A stretch of DNA of 13,879 bases from Bacteroidales bacterium (lineage in GTDB: Bacteria > Bacteroidota > Bacteroidia > Bacteroidales > Bacteroidaceae): the NCBI GenBank assembly GCA_004555425.1, contig SFID01000129.1, positions 1 through 13,879 of the forward strand, read 5' to 3'. The notes beneath the pieces are model-generated. The model was not told the DNA's origin. It did not search any database and saw only the letters and a list, made by a program, of their open reading frames with translations. Positions within the stretch are counted from its first letter, which is position 1, and every line of letters starts with the position of its first letter. The translations under genes and the position numbers were made by a program. Positions 1-7,027 of this stretch are shown piece after piece.

Positions 1-1
1 A

Positions 2-421
2 CTTATCGTCAACAATGCTGCCCGACACGTGGCCCAATGCTTGGTCAAGGAGGATATCAATGGTGCTCTCACCATCCTCCAGAAATTCCTCAGCACCATA
101 CCCTACTGCAACAACGCCAACCCCGAAGGCCACTACCAGCAGGTTTTCTACATCATATTCACGCTTGTGACGGGCTATTTTGCCGATGTGGAGGTACGCA
201 CAGCCACAGGTCGCGTGGATATGGTGCTACAGACTGCCCAACGCCTCTACCTCTTCGAACTCAAACTCAACCGTTCGGCCGAAGCCGCCATGCAGCAAAT
301 CAACCTCAAGGATTATCCCGCCCGCTTCGCCCGCTGCGGCCTGCCCATTGTCAAAGTGGGCATTAACTTCGATGCGGAGAGCCACACGATTTCGGACTGG
401 GAGATAGAGAGTGGATGCTAG
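2..421 (+). CDS. PD-(D/E)XK nuclease-like C-terminus of an AAA-ATPase family protein (5' partial)
   Basis: The reading frame is open from base 2 with no upstream stop, so the gene begins outside the window; the GTG at 29 is internal. The visible part is about 139 residues ending in TAG at 419-421. It carries the features of the PDDEXK_9-type domain found at the C-terminus of Bacteroidetes AAA-ATPase-like proteins: a GHYQQVFY segment, a GRVDMVL strand with the acidic residue, then LFELKL (the ExK half of the nuclease motif), AAMQQI, and a final KVGINF strand. The family usually has an N-terminal AAA-ATPase-like domain, which would lie upstream. Its cellular role is not well established; nuclease activity is inferred from the fold. 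It converges with asnB, and a hairpin at 559-615 separates the two. Confidence 0.8.
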   Translation, partial: LIVNNAARHVAQCLVKEDINGALTILQKFLSTIPYCNNANPEGHYQQVFYIIFTLVTGYFADVEVRTATGRVDMVLQTAQRLYLFELKLNRSAEAAMQQINLKDYPARFARCGLPIVKVGINFDAESHTISDWEIESGC

Positions 422-558
422 ATATTAGTTTCTATTCGGATAACTATACGTCTCTCACACCGAAAGTCTTTCTTTCTGTAACCAACCACGTTCCTTCAAA
501 GAAAAATCTAAGACACGAGGCACACAAAAGCATTGCAAGCAATTTGACAGTTCCGACT
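422..558. other. Short intergenic stretch, no feature seen
   Basis: This AT-rich spacer lies between the stop of the partial nuclease-like gene and the shared terminator hairpin. I see no promoter of the TTTG/TAnnTTTG type and no convincing short coding frame. The frame starting at 415 runs straight through the terminator and is not credible. Confidence 0.5.
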
Positions 559-615
559 AAAAGGAGAGGCCTGCACCATCAAACAATCGCTATGGTGCAG
601 GCCTCTCCTTTTTTT
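559..615. terminator. Strong, probably bidirectional terminator
   Basis: A perfect 21-bp inverted repeat (559-579 with 592-612) encloses a 12-nt loop. On the plus strand the stem runs into seven Ts (609-615), ending transcription of the partial nuclease-like gene. On the minus strand the same stem runs into TTTT (562-559), which can end asnB. The stem is long and contains GGAGAGGCCTGCACC. It sits between two convergent genes, as expected for a shared terminator. Confidence 0.88.
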
Positions 616-644
616 ACTTTGGTATTTTTCCCAGCAGGGCGGCA

Positions 645-2306
645 CTAACTGGCAACGTGTACACCAGCTACGGCGCGACCGCTGGGATCGTTCATCGTCT
701 TGAAGGCTTCGTCCCAGGCCAAGGCTTCGGCTGTCGAACAAGCCACACTGGGCACACTGGGTACGCAGCGCGCGGCACTCTCACTGGGAAAATACTCCTC
801 GAAAATGCTGCGATAATAGTACTCCTCCTTGTTCATCGGCGTATTGATGGGGAAGCGTTCGGCAGCGTGGGCCATCTGTTCGTCCGTCACAGCCTGAGCG
901 GTCACCTCCTTGAGTGTATCAATCCAGGAATAGCCCACGCCATCGCTAAACTGCTCCTTCTGTCGCCACGCCACGCTTTCGGGCAAAAGGTCGGCGCAGG
1001 CCTCACGTACTATTTTCTTTTCGATGACATCGCCTGAGCACATCTTGGCCGAGGGATTGAGGCGCATGGCCACGTCAAGGAACTCCTTGTCAAGGAAAGG
1101 TACGCGCCCCTCAACGCCCCAAGCCGACAGACTTTTGTTGGCGCGCAAGCAGTCGTAGAGGTGGAGCTTGCTGAGTTTCCGCACCGTCTCCTCGTGGAAG
1201 GCTTGGGCATCGGGAGCCTTGTGGAAATACAGGTAGCCACCGAATATCTCGTCAGCACCTTCGCCCGAGAGCACCATCTTGATGCCCATCGACTTGATGA
1301 CGCGTGCCAAGAGGTACATCGGAGTGGACGCACGCACGGTGGTGACATCGTAGGTCTCAATGAAATAAATGACATCGCGCACGGCATCGAGGCCCTCCTG
1401 TATGGTGTAGTTGATTTCGTGGTGAACGGTGCCAATGTGGGCCGCCACCTCGCGGGCCTTGGCCAAGTCGGGCGCACCCTTCAACCCCACGGCAAACGAG
1501 TGGAGACTGGGCCACCAGGCATCCTGCGTATCGCCGCTCTCAATGCGATGGGCGGCAAATTTCTTGGCTATGGCAGAAATCACCGAACTGTCTAGGCCGC
1601 CTGAGAGGAGCACGCCATAGGGCACATCGCACATCAACTGCCGCTTGACGGCGGCTTCAAGGGCTTGGCGAAGTTCGGCGGCATCGGCCCCGTTGTCCTT
1701 GACAGCCTCATAAGTCATCCAGTCGCGCTGGTACCAACGTTTCATCTCGCCCTCGCGACCACGGTAGTAGTGTCCAGGGAGGAAGGGTTCGTAGCGAGAG
1801 CAGCGGCCTTCGAGGGCTTTGAGTTCGGAAGCCACATAGACACGACCCTCGTCATCGTATCCTATATATAAAGGTATCACGCCGATGGGGTCGCGCGCAA
1901 TGAGGAAGTCGTCCTGCTCCTCATCATAGAGCGCGAAAGCGTAGATGCCGTTGAGTTCTTCGAGGAAGCCGATGCCCTTCTCGCGATAGAGGGCGAGGAT
2001 AACCTCGCAGTCCGAACCCGTGGAGAAATCATAGCGACCAGCATAGCGCTCGCGGATTTCGCGGTGATTGTATATCTCGCCGTTGACCGCCAATACCTGA
2101 TGGCCATCGGGCGAAAAAAGAGGTTGGCGTCCGCTCTGGGGATCAACAATCGAGAGGCGTTCATGGCAGAGGATAGCTGACTTTCCGCAATAGATGCCGC
2201 TCCAATCGGGACCGCGGTGACGGATGGACTTACTCATGTCAAGGGCTTGCTGGCGCAGGGCTGGCGTTTGCTGTTTTATCTGAAAGATGGCTGTGATTCC
2301 ACACAT
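645..2306 (-). CDS. asnB: Asparagine synthase B (glutamine-hydrolysing)
   Basis: The 553-aa product makes asparagine from aspartate, ATP and glutamine in the cytosol. The N-terminal class-II glutamine amidotransferase domain starts MCGI, so Cys2 becomes the N-terminal nucleophile after Met removal. It shows RHRGPDWSG (29-37), VNGEIYN (74-80) and GSDCEV (97-102). The synthetase domain has the pyrophosphate loop SGGLDSS at 235-241 and LSGEGADEIFGGY at 346-358. The C-terminus, with PSVACSTAEAL and DPSGRAV, closely matches Escherichia coli AsnB, and the length is nearly the same (E. coli 554 aa). The start is fixed by the need for Cys at position 2. The gene stands alone on the minus strand, converging with the gene on its left and diverging from the SPOR gene on its right. 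No residue expected for activity is missing. Confidence 0.97.
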   Translation of the reverse strand: MCGITAIFQIKQQTPALRQQALDMSKSIRHRGPDWSGIYCGKSAILCHERLSIVDPQSGRQPLFSPDGHQVLAVNGEIYNHREIRERYAGRYDFSTGSDCEVILALYREKGIGFLEELNGIYAFALYDEEQDDFLIARDPIGVIPLYIGYDDEGRVYVASELKALEGRCSRYEPFLPGHYYRGREGEMKRWYQRDWMTYEAVKDNGADAAELRQALEAAVKRQLMCDVPYGVLLSGGLDSSVISAIAKKFAAHRIESGDTQDAWWPSLHSFAVGLKGAPDLAKAREVAAHIGTVHHEINYTIQEGLDAVRDVIYFIETYDVTTVRASTPMYLLARVIKSMGIKMVLSGEGADEIFGGYLYFHKAPDAQAFHEETVRKLSKLHLYDCLRANKSLSAWGVEGRVPFLDKEFLDVAMRLNPSAKMCSGDVIEKKIVREACADLLPESVAWRQKEQFSDGVGYSWIDTLKEVTAQAVTDEQMAHAAERFPINTPMNKEEYYYRSIFEEYFPSESAARCVPSVPSVACSTAEALAWDEAFKTMNDPSGRAVAGVHVAS

Positions 2307-2356
2307 ATTATATATATATTATAGGTATTCTTGTATTCACGCGGAAGGCTCTCGGA

Positions 2357-2380
2357 GAAGCGCTTCATACGGAGCGCTTC
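2357..2380 (-). promoter_or_regulatory. Hairpin in the asnB 5' leader
   Basis: A perfect 8-bp inverted repeat, GAAGCGCT/AGCGCTTC, with an 8-nt loop lies about 50 bases upstream of the asnB start. It falls between the candidate -7 box (2399-2392) and the ATG, so it would be transcribed near the 5' end of the mRNA. It could influence mRNA stability or initiation, or be an operator. The role is inferred from position only. Confidence 0.4.
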
Positions 2381-2391
2381 CTTTCGTCGTG

Positions 2392-2399
2392 CAAATATA
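2392..2399 (-). promoter_or_regulatory. Candidate asnB -7 promoter box
   Basis: On the minus strand the sequence reads TATATTTG, an exact match to the Bacteroidetes -7 consensus TAnnTTTG, about 86 bases before the asnB start. No good TTTG/TTG -33 element is visible 18-20 bases upstream, only an AT-rich tract. The assignment therefore rests on one half of the promoter. Confidence 0.45.
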
Positions 2400-2593
2400 A
2401 AAAAGAATATTTATATTGTGATGAAATATTTACTAGATTATTTCTTTCTTTTTGCTTATTTCTTCAAGCTACTTCTTGAAGCAACGCACACGCAAGCCAG
2501 ATCCATTTAGAGAACCCAAGGAGAGTTGCATAGGTAAGGCACTCAACATCAATAAAATAGAAAAAAGCGTAAAAAAAGTCTTTAGCTTTCTCG

Positions 2594-2622
2594 TTGGGGA
2601 CAAAATAAAAGTTCTACCTTTG
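2594..2622 (+). promoter_or_regulatory. Promoter of the HU-CCDC81/SPOR gene
   Basis: TTG at 2594-2596, an 18-base spacer and TACCTTTG at 2615-2622 match the Bacteroidetes sigma-ABfr consensus (TTTG/TTG, 18-20, TAnnTTTG). The ATG begins only five bases after the -7 box, so transcription is predicted to start at or within a base or two of the start codon. Confidence 0.72.
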
Positions 2623-2626
2623 CAGC

Positions 2627-3661
2627 ATGAATATCCTCGCAAAGCACATAGAAAGCCTCCTCTTGGAGAATGACTGCGTAATCGTTCCTGGTTTGGGCGG
2701 TTTCGTAGCCAGTTATGTGTCTGCACGTTTGGTGGAGGACGAAGGCATCTTTCTCCCGCCCCACCGACAAGTAGGATTCAATCCCCTCCTGCAAATCAAC
2801 GATGGCCTACTCGTTCAGAGTTACATGCTGGCCTACGATGTAAACTTTCCAGTGGCTACAGCCATCATCAACGAGGCGGTGAACGTCATCAAGACGGACT
2901 TGCAAAACAAAGGGGAACTGGAAATCGGCAGCGTGGGTTGCCTCCGCCTTGGCATTGATGGTCGCTACGACTTCACACCCAACGAAGCGGGCATCCTTTC
3001 GCCCAGCCTCTACGCCCTGGATGCGCTTCCCTTGATTGCGCTGGCCGAAATGAACATTGAGCAAGAGGAAGACGCGAATCAGCAAGTTACAGAAAACAAC
3101 GAAGAAGGCGAAGAAACCTCCGAGGAATCAGCCAAAACCTACACGCTACGCATCAACCGCTATGTGGTTCACTATGCCGCTGCCGCCATCATCGCCCTCG
3201 TATTCTACATCCTTTGGGCTACACCGATTACACAGGCACCCTGTCAGTCGCAGATGGCTTCTATGTTGCCCAACCTCCAACTAGTGGACAATCATTCTCA
3301 GTCTGCGAAGCCTGCGAAGGCCATCGCCAAAACACAACAAGCAACTCCCGCAGCACAGGAGCAGATTCCCGCAGCACAGGAGGCCCAACCTACCCCCAAA
3401 CCCACTGCTGCCGCCAACGAAACGACCAATGAACAAGGGTTTACACTCGTCTTGGCTAGCCACGTTGCACCAGCAGGAGCCACCAGACTCTGCGAGAAAT
3501 TGGCAGAAGCAGGTTATCCTGGTGCACAGGTATACCAAAACAAGTACACAACGAGCGTCATTTTCGGCCGCTTCGCCAGTCGTGAGGAAGCCAAGGCCCA
3601 GTTGAACAGCCTCCACAGCCAGTCCGAGTATTTCGAGGACGCATGGATATATGAGTTCTAG
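2627..3661 (+). CDS. HU-CCDC81 domain, single membrane span and C-terminal SPOR domain protein
   Basis: The 344-aa protein begins with two HU-like modules of the bacterial CCDC81 type: MNILAKHIESLLLENDCVIV, PGLGGF at 21-26, and a second part to about residue 135 with GELEIGSVG near 97-104. An acidic linker (142-168) leads to one membrane segment around 180-198. A Pro/Ala/Gln-rich periplasmic spacer follows, containing a 21-bp-period duplication of CCCGCAGCACAGGAG (3347-3361 and 3368-3382). A SPOR domain occupies about 272-344 (FTLVLASHV, VIFGRFASREEAKAQL). SPOR domains bind denuded peptidoglycan at division sites, so an envelope or division role is likely; the ligand of the HU part is unknown. 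The start is supported by the family-typical N-terminus, although the promoter leaves almost no leader. Confidence 0.85.
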   Translation: MNILAKHIESLLLENDCVIVPGLGGFVASYVSARLVEDEGIFLPPHRQVGFNPLLQINDGLLVQSYMLAYDVNFPVATAIINEAVNVIKTDLQNKGELEIGSVGCLRLGIDGRYDFTPNEAGILSPSLYALDALPLIALAEMNIEQEEDANQQVTENNEEGEETSEESAKTYTLRINRYVVHYAAAAIIALVFYILWATPITQAPCQSQMASMLPNLQLVDNHSQSAKPAKAIAKTQQATPAAQEQIPAAQEAQPTPKPTAAANETTNEQGFTLVLASHVAPAGATRLCEKLAEAGYPGAQVYQNKYTTSVIFGRFASREEAKAQLNSLHSQSEYFEDAWIYEF

Positions 3662-3722
3662 TTGAAATGCCATCGCACTGCCGCTGGCCCGCATCTATAT
3701 CCGTTTCCAAAATTCCTATAGC

Positions 3723-3760
3723 GCCCAGAAGGTAGTCCACCTCCCTTCTGGGCTTTTTTT
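3723..3760 (+). terminator. Rho-independent terminator after the SPOR gene
   Basis: A perfect 10-bp stem, GCCCAGAAGG (3723-3732) with CCTTCTGGGC (3744-3753), has an 11-nt loop and is followed directly by seven Ts. It lies 61 bases after the stop codon of the SPOR-domain gene. Confidence 0.9.
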
Positions 3761-3871
3761 ATTTCTTATTCAAATTGCGCGCAACAAATGTCAGGGGTCC
3801 TGCAATCCTTGCCCGTTTATCCATAAAGCATCTGGTTGCCGCGCATTCTCAACCAAAAAATCCTATCTCCC

Positions 3872-4387
3872 ATGAAACGCATCCGATGTCCCAAATGCGA
3901 CAACGCCATCACCTTTGACGAGACACAATACGAGCCAGGCCGCACGCTGGTCTTTGAATGCAGCGATTGCCATAAGCAGTTTAAAATCAGAATCCCCGAG
4001 CGCTCCGTTCAAGGAGAAGAGGAAGAAGCATCCCTTCCCACACCCGGTTCGTTGGTTGTCATTGAAAACGCTTTCCACTTCAAGCAAATCATCCCCTTGG
4101 TGGAGGGCGAGAATGTCATTGGCCGCTTCGTGAAGGGCACCAAAGCCAATGCGGCCATCAAAACCGTTGATCCCAGTGTGGACAATACGCACTGCATCAT
4201 CACAGCCCGCAAGAAGGGGGACGAATGGCAGTTTCTCCTTCGCGACGCCCGCTCCACCACGGGCACGGTCTACATGGACCGCTTCCTGCGTCCGAAGGAG
4301 CAGGCCCTGCTTGGCGATTCCGACATCATCACTATTGGAGCCACCACCATGATATTCCGTCTGCAATCTGCGGAAGAGCAAGAATAA
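3872..4387 (+). CDS. Zinc-ribbon plus FHA domain protein
   Basis: The 171-aa protein has an N-terminal zinc ribbon with CPKC (Cys6, Cys9) and CSDC (Cys30, Cys33), resembling the MJ0042-type finger. After an acidic, proline-containing linker (about 43-60) comes a forkhead-associated domain (about 70-165). It shows VIGR (82-85), DNTHC (104-108) and STTGT (128-132), corresponding to the GR, SxxH and NxG regions of FHA domains. FHA domains bind phosphothreonine peptides. Here the usual Ser of SxxH and Asn of NxG appear changed, so phosphopeptide binding is uncertain. The ATG at 3872 is preferred over an in-frame TTG at 3836 because the zinc-ribbon sequence starts there. No clear promoter is visible. 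The next gene follows after 75 bases with no terminator, so the two are probably co-transcribed. Confidence 0.75.
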   Translation: MKRIRCPKCDNAITFDETQYEPGRTLVFECSDCHKQFKIRIPERSVQGEEEEASLPTPGSLVVIENAFHFKQIIPLVEGENVIGRFVKGTKANAAIKTVDPSVDNTHCIITARKKGDEWQFLLRDARSTTGTVYMDRFLRPKEQALLGDSDIITIGATTMIFRLQSAEEQE

Positions 4388-4462
4388 GATTCTCTCTTGC
4401 TCAAAACGCCATTCACCTTTTCTATCTGCCCTCCGTCCCCGCTATACCAAAATTCACAAACC

Positions 4463-4885
4463 ATGCTACGCACCCTCACATTAGGCATTCTGCTGGCTCT
4501 CTCGGCAGTAGTCAGCGCGCAGACCCTTGACAAACCGTTCAAGGGACACTTTGTCAATCGCGAGAACAACGTCCACTTGTACATGGACCTCTACGAAGAA
4601 TCGCTAACGGCACCAGGCTACGGATTCCTAGGCAACGTACCCGGCTATATCAACGGCAACGTGTACGGCATCTGGCTGATGGTTTCGCACAAGGTAAAGA
4701 GCGACCGCAAAGCCACCTTGCGTTTCTCCAACGACATAGGTTCGGACGCCCAAACCATCGAAATCGAAATCCTCAACGATTCCACGCTCTCCTATCGAGC
4801 CACAGGTTCTGCCGTCATCAAGAAAGTGGTCAACCGTAAACTCGTCAAAATCCCCACGCAATTCCAGATGGTTCGGATGAAATAG
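4463..4885 (+). CDS. Small secreted protein of unknown function
   Basis: I do not recognise the family. The 140-aa product begins with a signal peptide (MLRTLTLGILLALSAVVSAQ); SPase I cleavage is likely after VSA, giving a mature protein of about 121 residues in the periplasm or outside the cell. The mature part alternates polar and hydrophobic residues, as in a beta-rich fold: HLYMDLYEE, IWLMVSHKV, ATLRFS and TIEIEILNDSTLSY look like strands. It ends in a basic tail (VNRKLVKIPTQFQMVRMK). There is no Cys or lipobox in the mature region. The ATG at 4463 starts directly at the signal peptide; the frame is open from a TTG at 4397, but that extension has no signal-like character. It follows the zinc-ribbon/FHA gene and ends before a terminator at 4937. 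Confidence 0.75.
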   Translation: MLRTLTLGILLALSAVVSAQTLDKPFKGHFVNRENNVHLYMDLYEESLTAPGYGFLGNVPGYINGNVYGIWLMVSHKVKSDRKATLRFSNDIGSDAQTIEIEILNDSTLSYRATGSAVIKKVVNRKLVKIPTQFQMVRMK

Positions 4886-4936
4886 GAGGCGGATATTTTT
4901 TCGCCAATGCCTCGTTGGCTTACCTAAACCGCTGTT

Positions 4937-4983
4937 AATGCCCACCCCGTGTGTGTTAAAAAATACAAGGGGCGGGCATTTTT
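4937..4983 (+). terminator. Terminator after the small secreted protein
   Basis: A 12-bp stem (4937-4948 with 4969-4980) has one A/C mismatch in a very GC-rich core (GCCCACCCC against GGGGCGGGC) and a 20-nt loop, followed by a run of five Ts (4979-4983). It closes the FHA/secreted protein unit just ahead of the htrA promoter. Confidence 0.8.
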
Positions 4984-4997
4984 CATGTCTTTTCCCG

Positions 4998-5027
4998 TTG
5001 CTCGTATTTCCTTATATTATAATTTTG
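4998..5027 (+). promoter_or_regulatory. htrA/degQ promoter
   Basis: TTG at 4998-5000, a 19-base spacer and TAATTTTG at 5020-5027 are a near-perfect Bacteroidetes promoter. Transcription should begin near 5031, giving a leader of about 76 nt. No obvious heat-shock operator such as CIRCE was seen around it. Confidence 0.78.
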
Positions 5028-5106
5028 CGCCCATAAAAAACAACAGGAGCATGGCTGCGAGCATTCTTCTACGTTTTCTGCCTGCCCCATCCAAACACAT
5101 AAACTT

Positions 5107-6564
5107 ATGATGAACTACAAAAAACTTTTAGGAATCTTGGCTCTAGCCTTGACTTTCAGTTGCGGCAATCCGCCTGCTACTGCCCAAAACGCAGCTGGTC
5201 GCGTTGACCTCACCTATGCTGCCGAGAAGGCTGTCAATTCGGTCGTTTACATCAAGGTGACGGTCAACAGCAAAACGCAGATGGTCGATTACTACGACCC
5301 CTTTGAGGATTTCTTCGGCGACTTCTTTGGCCAAGGCAACGGCGGTCGCCAGCAGCGTCGCGTGGAAACACCCAAGCGCACTGGCGCAGGCTCGGGCGTC
5401 ATCCTGACAGCCGATGGATATATCGTCACGAACAACCACGTGGTCGAAGGTGCGGACGAACTGCTTGTGAAACTCAACGACAACCGCGAGTTCAAGGCGC
5501 GCATCATCGGACTGGACAAGACGACCGACCTCGCCCTGATTAAAGTGGAAGCCAAGGACCTCCCCGCCATCAAGGTGGGCAGTTCGGAGGCTCTGAAACT
5601 GGGCGAATGGGTGCTGGCCATCGGCAATCCCTACGGACTGACCTCCACCGTGACGGCAGGCATCGTCAGTGCGAAAGCCCGTAGCCTTGGCGGTGGCAAC
5701 GGCATCGAATCTTTCATCCAGACCGATGCCGCCATCAACCCCGGCAACTCGGGCGGCGCACTCGTCAACGCCAACGGCGACCTCGTAGGTATCAACGCGA
5801 TGCTCTATTCGCAGACGGGCAGTTTCACAGGCTACAGTTTTGCCATTCCCACCACGATTATGAACAAAGTAGTGGCCGACCTGCGCGAATACGGCACTGT
5901 GCAGCGCGCCGTTCTCGGCATTGCAGGCACCGACGTGACCAACTATATTGATGCGCAAAAGGAGAAGGGCAACGAGGTTGACCTAGGTTGCGTATCGGGC
6001 ATCTATGTGAACGAAGTCACCTCCGACGGAGCTGCCGCCGAAGCGGGCATCAAGACGGGCGATGTCATCACTGCCATCGATGGCAAGAAGATTGACAAGT
6101 TCGGACAGCTCTCCGAATTCCTCGCCACCCACAAACCCGGCGACAAAGTCAAGGTGACGTATATCCGCGAAAAGAAATCGCGCGATGTCACCGTCACCCT
6201 GCGCAACGTACAAGGCACCACGTCCACCGTAGAATCCGTTGACACCGACCAGCTCGGTGCTGCCCTGCGCGCACTGACGCAGTCGGAGAAGGAAGAGCTC
6301 AGCCTGCCCTACGGCCTCCTCGTCACGGCAGTCAAGAAGGGCAAGATGCAAGACGCCGGTATCACCAAGGGCATCATCATCACCAAGGTGAACGACAAGG
6401 AAATGCGATCCGTAACCGATTTCGAGGAAGCTGTGAAGGAAGCCAACATGAGCAGCGACCGCGTTCTCTGGATTCGCGCCAAAACACAAAGTGGCCTCAA
6501 CCGAAGCTTCACCGTGGAACTCTCCGACCCCAAGAAGGACAGCAGCACAAAAAGCAAGAAATAA
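5107..6564 (+). CDS. degQ: Do/DegQ (HtrA) family periplasmic serine protease
   Basis: The 485-aa envelope protease/chaperone has a trypsin-like domain with His111 (TNNHVVEG), Asp141 (TDLALIKV) and Ser215 (NPGNSGGAL), so the catalytic triad is intact. A flexible, aromatic/acidic and Gly/Gln/Arg-rich loop at about 59-92 corresponds to the LA loop. Two PDZ domains follow, at about 265-365 (SGIYVNEV, AGIKTGDVITAIDG) and about 390-472 (YGLLVTAV, GIIITKVNDKEM). The tail is Lys/Ser-rich. The export signal is ambiguous: the N-terminus could be cut by SPase I after ATA (residues 24-26) or be a poor lipobox with Cys19 (TFSC). Two ATGs (5107 and 5110) are equally possible. It forms a single-gene unit with its own promoter and terminator. 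The symbol could equally be htrA or degP. Confidence 0.95.
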   Translation: MMNYKKLLGILALALTFSCGNPPATAQNAAGRVDLTYAAEKAVNSVVYIKVTVNSKTQMVDYYDPFEDFFGDFFGQGNGGRQQRRVETPKRTGAGSGVILTADGYIVTNNHVVEGADELLVKLNDNREFKARIIGLDKTTDLALIKVEAKDLPAIKVGSSEALKLGEWVLAIGNPYGLTSTVTAGIVSAKARSLGGGNGIESFIQTDAAINPGNSGGALVNANGDLVGINAMLYSQTGSFTGYSFAIPTTIMNKVVADLREYGTVQRAVLGIAGTDVTNYIDAQKEKGNEVDLGCVSGIYVNEVTSDGAAAEAGIKTGDVITAIDGKKIDKFGQLSEFLATHKPGDKVKVTYIREKKSRDVTVTLRNVQGTTSTVESVDTDQLGAALRALTQSEKEELSLPYGLLVTAVKKGKMQDAGITKGIIITKVNDKEMRSVTDFEEAVKEANMSSDRVLWIRAKTQSGLNRSFTVELSDPKKDSSTKSKK

Positions 6565-6674
6565 GGTAGGGCTTAAAAGGCAGGTTCTATGAGAGCAGGT
6601 TCCATAAATCCCTTCCAAAGATAGGCCGAAGGACCACTCCCCCAAGAACGCCCCTACCCTTTACCCCCACACAG

Positions 6675-6715
6675 ACTGGGCTGACCCACGACCAAAGGGC
6701 CAGCCCAGTTTTTTT
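6675..6715 (+). terminator. Terminator after the HtrA protease
   Basis: A 9-bp stem, ACTGGGCTG (6675-6683) with CAGCCCAGT (6701-6709), has a 17-nt loop and is followed by a T run (6709-6715). In the preceding 3' region, GGTAGGGC (6565-6572) can pair with GCCCCTACC (6650-6658) with one bulged base. An imperfect direct repeat CAGGTTCYAT lies at about 6581 and 6596. Confidence 0.85.
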
Positions 6716-6900
6716 GTTGAATAGATTGCATGATTTTGATTTTGGTAAATAATATGGGCAGCGCACAGATGCCGCACAACTTCACGCCTAGCCAACATCC
6801 CACTTCCCTGGGCCAGTTTCACAAGACTCCATAACGAAATCGCAGGGTATGCAACAATCAACAAACATCCCCACACGCACATCAAAATATACACCGCCAA
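6716..6900. other. Intergenic region with no supported gene
   Basis: This stretch lies between the htrA terminator and the dispersed repeat. The only long frame is on the minus strand (6661-6945). It needs a TTG start, overlaps the htrA terminator and looks non-coding, apart from a short peptide shared with repeat copy 2 because the DNA is repeated. Confidence 0.5.
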
Positions 6901-6957
6901 AGCGCGCCTCGTAATATAACACATCGCAAAGGCTCGGGTGTGCAAAACTCGTCTTTA

Positions 6958-6985
6958 AGCATTTCGCAAAGTGTTGCGAAATGTT
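6958..6985. promoter_or_regulatory. Dyad upstream of the repeat promoter, copy 1
   Basis: CATTTCGCAA (6960-6969) and TTGCGAAATG (6974-6983) form a perfect 10-bp inverted repeat around AGTG, nine bases upstream of the -33 box. Flanking bases extend it with a G/T and an A/T pair. The same dyad, with changed outer bases, sits at the same distance from the promoter in copy 2, so it may be a protein-binding operator. Confidence 0.55.
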
Positions 6986-6992
6986 AACGCGA

Positions 6993-7024
6993 TTTGCATT
7001 TCGCGCGAAAATGTATTATCTTTG
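6993..7024 (+). promoter_or_regulatory. Promoter inside repeat copy 1
   Basis: TTTG (6993-6996), a 20-base spacer and TATCTTTG (7017-7024) match the Bacteroidetes promoter consensus. The spacing and both boxes are identical in copy 2. The predicted start of transcription is near 7028, immediately before a terminator-like hairpin. Confidence 0.65.
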
Positions 7025-7027
7025 TAC

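Noticed and set aside
3836..3871. Upstream TTG start for the zinc-ribbon/FHA protein
   Set aside because: It adds 12 residues with no family character; the ATG at 3872 starts directly at the zinc ribbon.
6661..6945. Minus-strand 94-codon frame sharing the peptide CYITRRA with a frame at 13208-13537
   Set aside because: The shared peptide comes from the DNA repeat (AGCGCGCCTCGTAATATAAC and following bases). The first frame needs a TTG start and crosses the htrA terminator; the second crosses the RNA terminator region. Outside the repeat the two products are unrelated.
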